In this document: one piece after another, positions 6,251-6,353 of the stretch
Position numbering within the stretch: the first letter of the stretch is position 1
How the letters are laid out: each line of letters opens with the position of its first letter
Source: UBA4615 sp044342535
Lineage (GTDB): Bacteria; Pseudomonadota; Gammaproteobacteria; Burkholderiales; Burkholderiaceae_E
Length of the DNA: 6,353 nucleotides
Assembly (NCBI GenBank): GCA_044342535.1
Contig: JBIIPQ010000253.1
Coordinates: 1-6,353, forward strand
Direction of reading: 5' to 3'
Program-made: the position numbers and the translations under genes
Notes under the pieces: model-generated
The model's database searches: none
Seen by the model: only the letters and a program-made list of their open reading frames with translations
What the model was told of the DNA's origin: nothing

Positions 6251-6353
6251 ATGATCACCACCTCCTCCTGGCAGGGCCTCGAGACCCTGCTCATCGACAC
6301 CGGCCTCGCCCGCTGCGAGATCGCGCTGCATGGCGCGCAGGTGCTGTCCTTCG
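6251..6353 (+). CDS. D-hexose-6-phosphate mutarotase-like (aldose 1-epimerase family), N-terminal fragment
   Basis: Only the first 34 codons are present before the right edge. The sequence MITTSSWQGLETLLIDTG, then CEIALHGAQVLSF, aligns by eye with the N-terminus of YeaD-type mutarotases, where the strand around ALQGAHLLSW begins the beta-sandwich. These enzymes interconvert alpha and beta anomers of hexose 6-phosphates. The catalytic His and Glu lie outside the window. There is no good Shine-Dalgarno. A three-codon reading frame (ATGGGCGGATGA, 6243-6254) runs into the start codon and is probably chance. Confidence 0.68.
   Translation, partial: MITTSSWQGLETLLIDTGLARCEIALHGAQVLSF

Noticed and set aside
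6243..6254. Three-codon upstream ORF overlapping the mutarotase start
   Set aside because: It is too short to mean anything without conservation and has no ribosome binding site; likely chance.
1..6353. Mobile elements, CRISPR arrays, tRNAs, toxin-antitoxin or defence genes
   Set aside because: I looked for terminal inverted repeats, regularly spaced repeats, transposase-like or nuclease-like proteins and tRNA-like folds and saw none. The genes account for almost all of the sequence.

Overview
This 6.35 kb window is GC-rich and tightly packed. It reads like an ordinary chromosomal stretch of a betaproteobacterium, most likely Burkholderiales. The reasons are the strong G/C third-position bias, a Bug/TctC-type periplasmic binding protein (a family greatly expanded in Burkholderiales), and chorismate synthase and glutamyl-tRNA synthetase sequences of betaproteobacterial flavour. 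The organism call is inference from these features, not from a database search.

Left part, minus strand (1-2691): aroC (chorismate synthase) is followed by an MFS transporter that appears to begin on a CTG codon overlapping the aroC stop. After a 70-base gap comes the N-terminal part of a lipoprotein of the M48 metalloprotease type, which runs off the left edge. The three genes point the same way and could be one transcription unit, although the lipoprotein gene has its own strong ribosome binding site.

Middle part, plus strand (2757-4663): a Bug-family solute-binding protein with a signal peptide is followed by a two-domain hot-dog fold acyl-CoA hydratase of the HTD2 / mesaconyl-C4-CoA hydratase type, whose ATG overlaps the preceding stop (TGATG). 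This pair is the most interesting part of the window. A capture protein for organic acids and a CoA-ester hydratase appear to be made from one message, which suggests uptake and breakdown of a dicarboxylic or branched acid. No CoA ligase or transferase and no TctA/TctB membrane partners lie in the window. A 65-base gap with two opposed -10-like boxes separates this pair from aroC.

Right part (4664-6353): a perfect 11-bp hairpin lies between the convergent hydratase and gltX genes. gltX (minus strand) is complete at 471 codons and lacks three of the four zinc ligands of the E. coli enzyme. Divergent from it, a D-hexose-6-phosphate mutarotase-like gene starts at 6251 and runs off the right edge. 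The 133-base gap between them holds a GC-rich hairpin and a possible gltX -10 box.

I saw no mobile element, CRISPR array, RNA gene or defence cassette. Apart from the Bug/hydratase pair and some start-site and motif details, the region looks like normal housekeeping and catabolic content.
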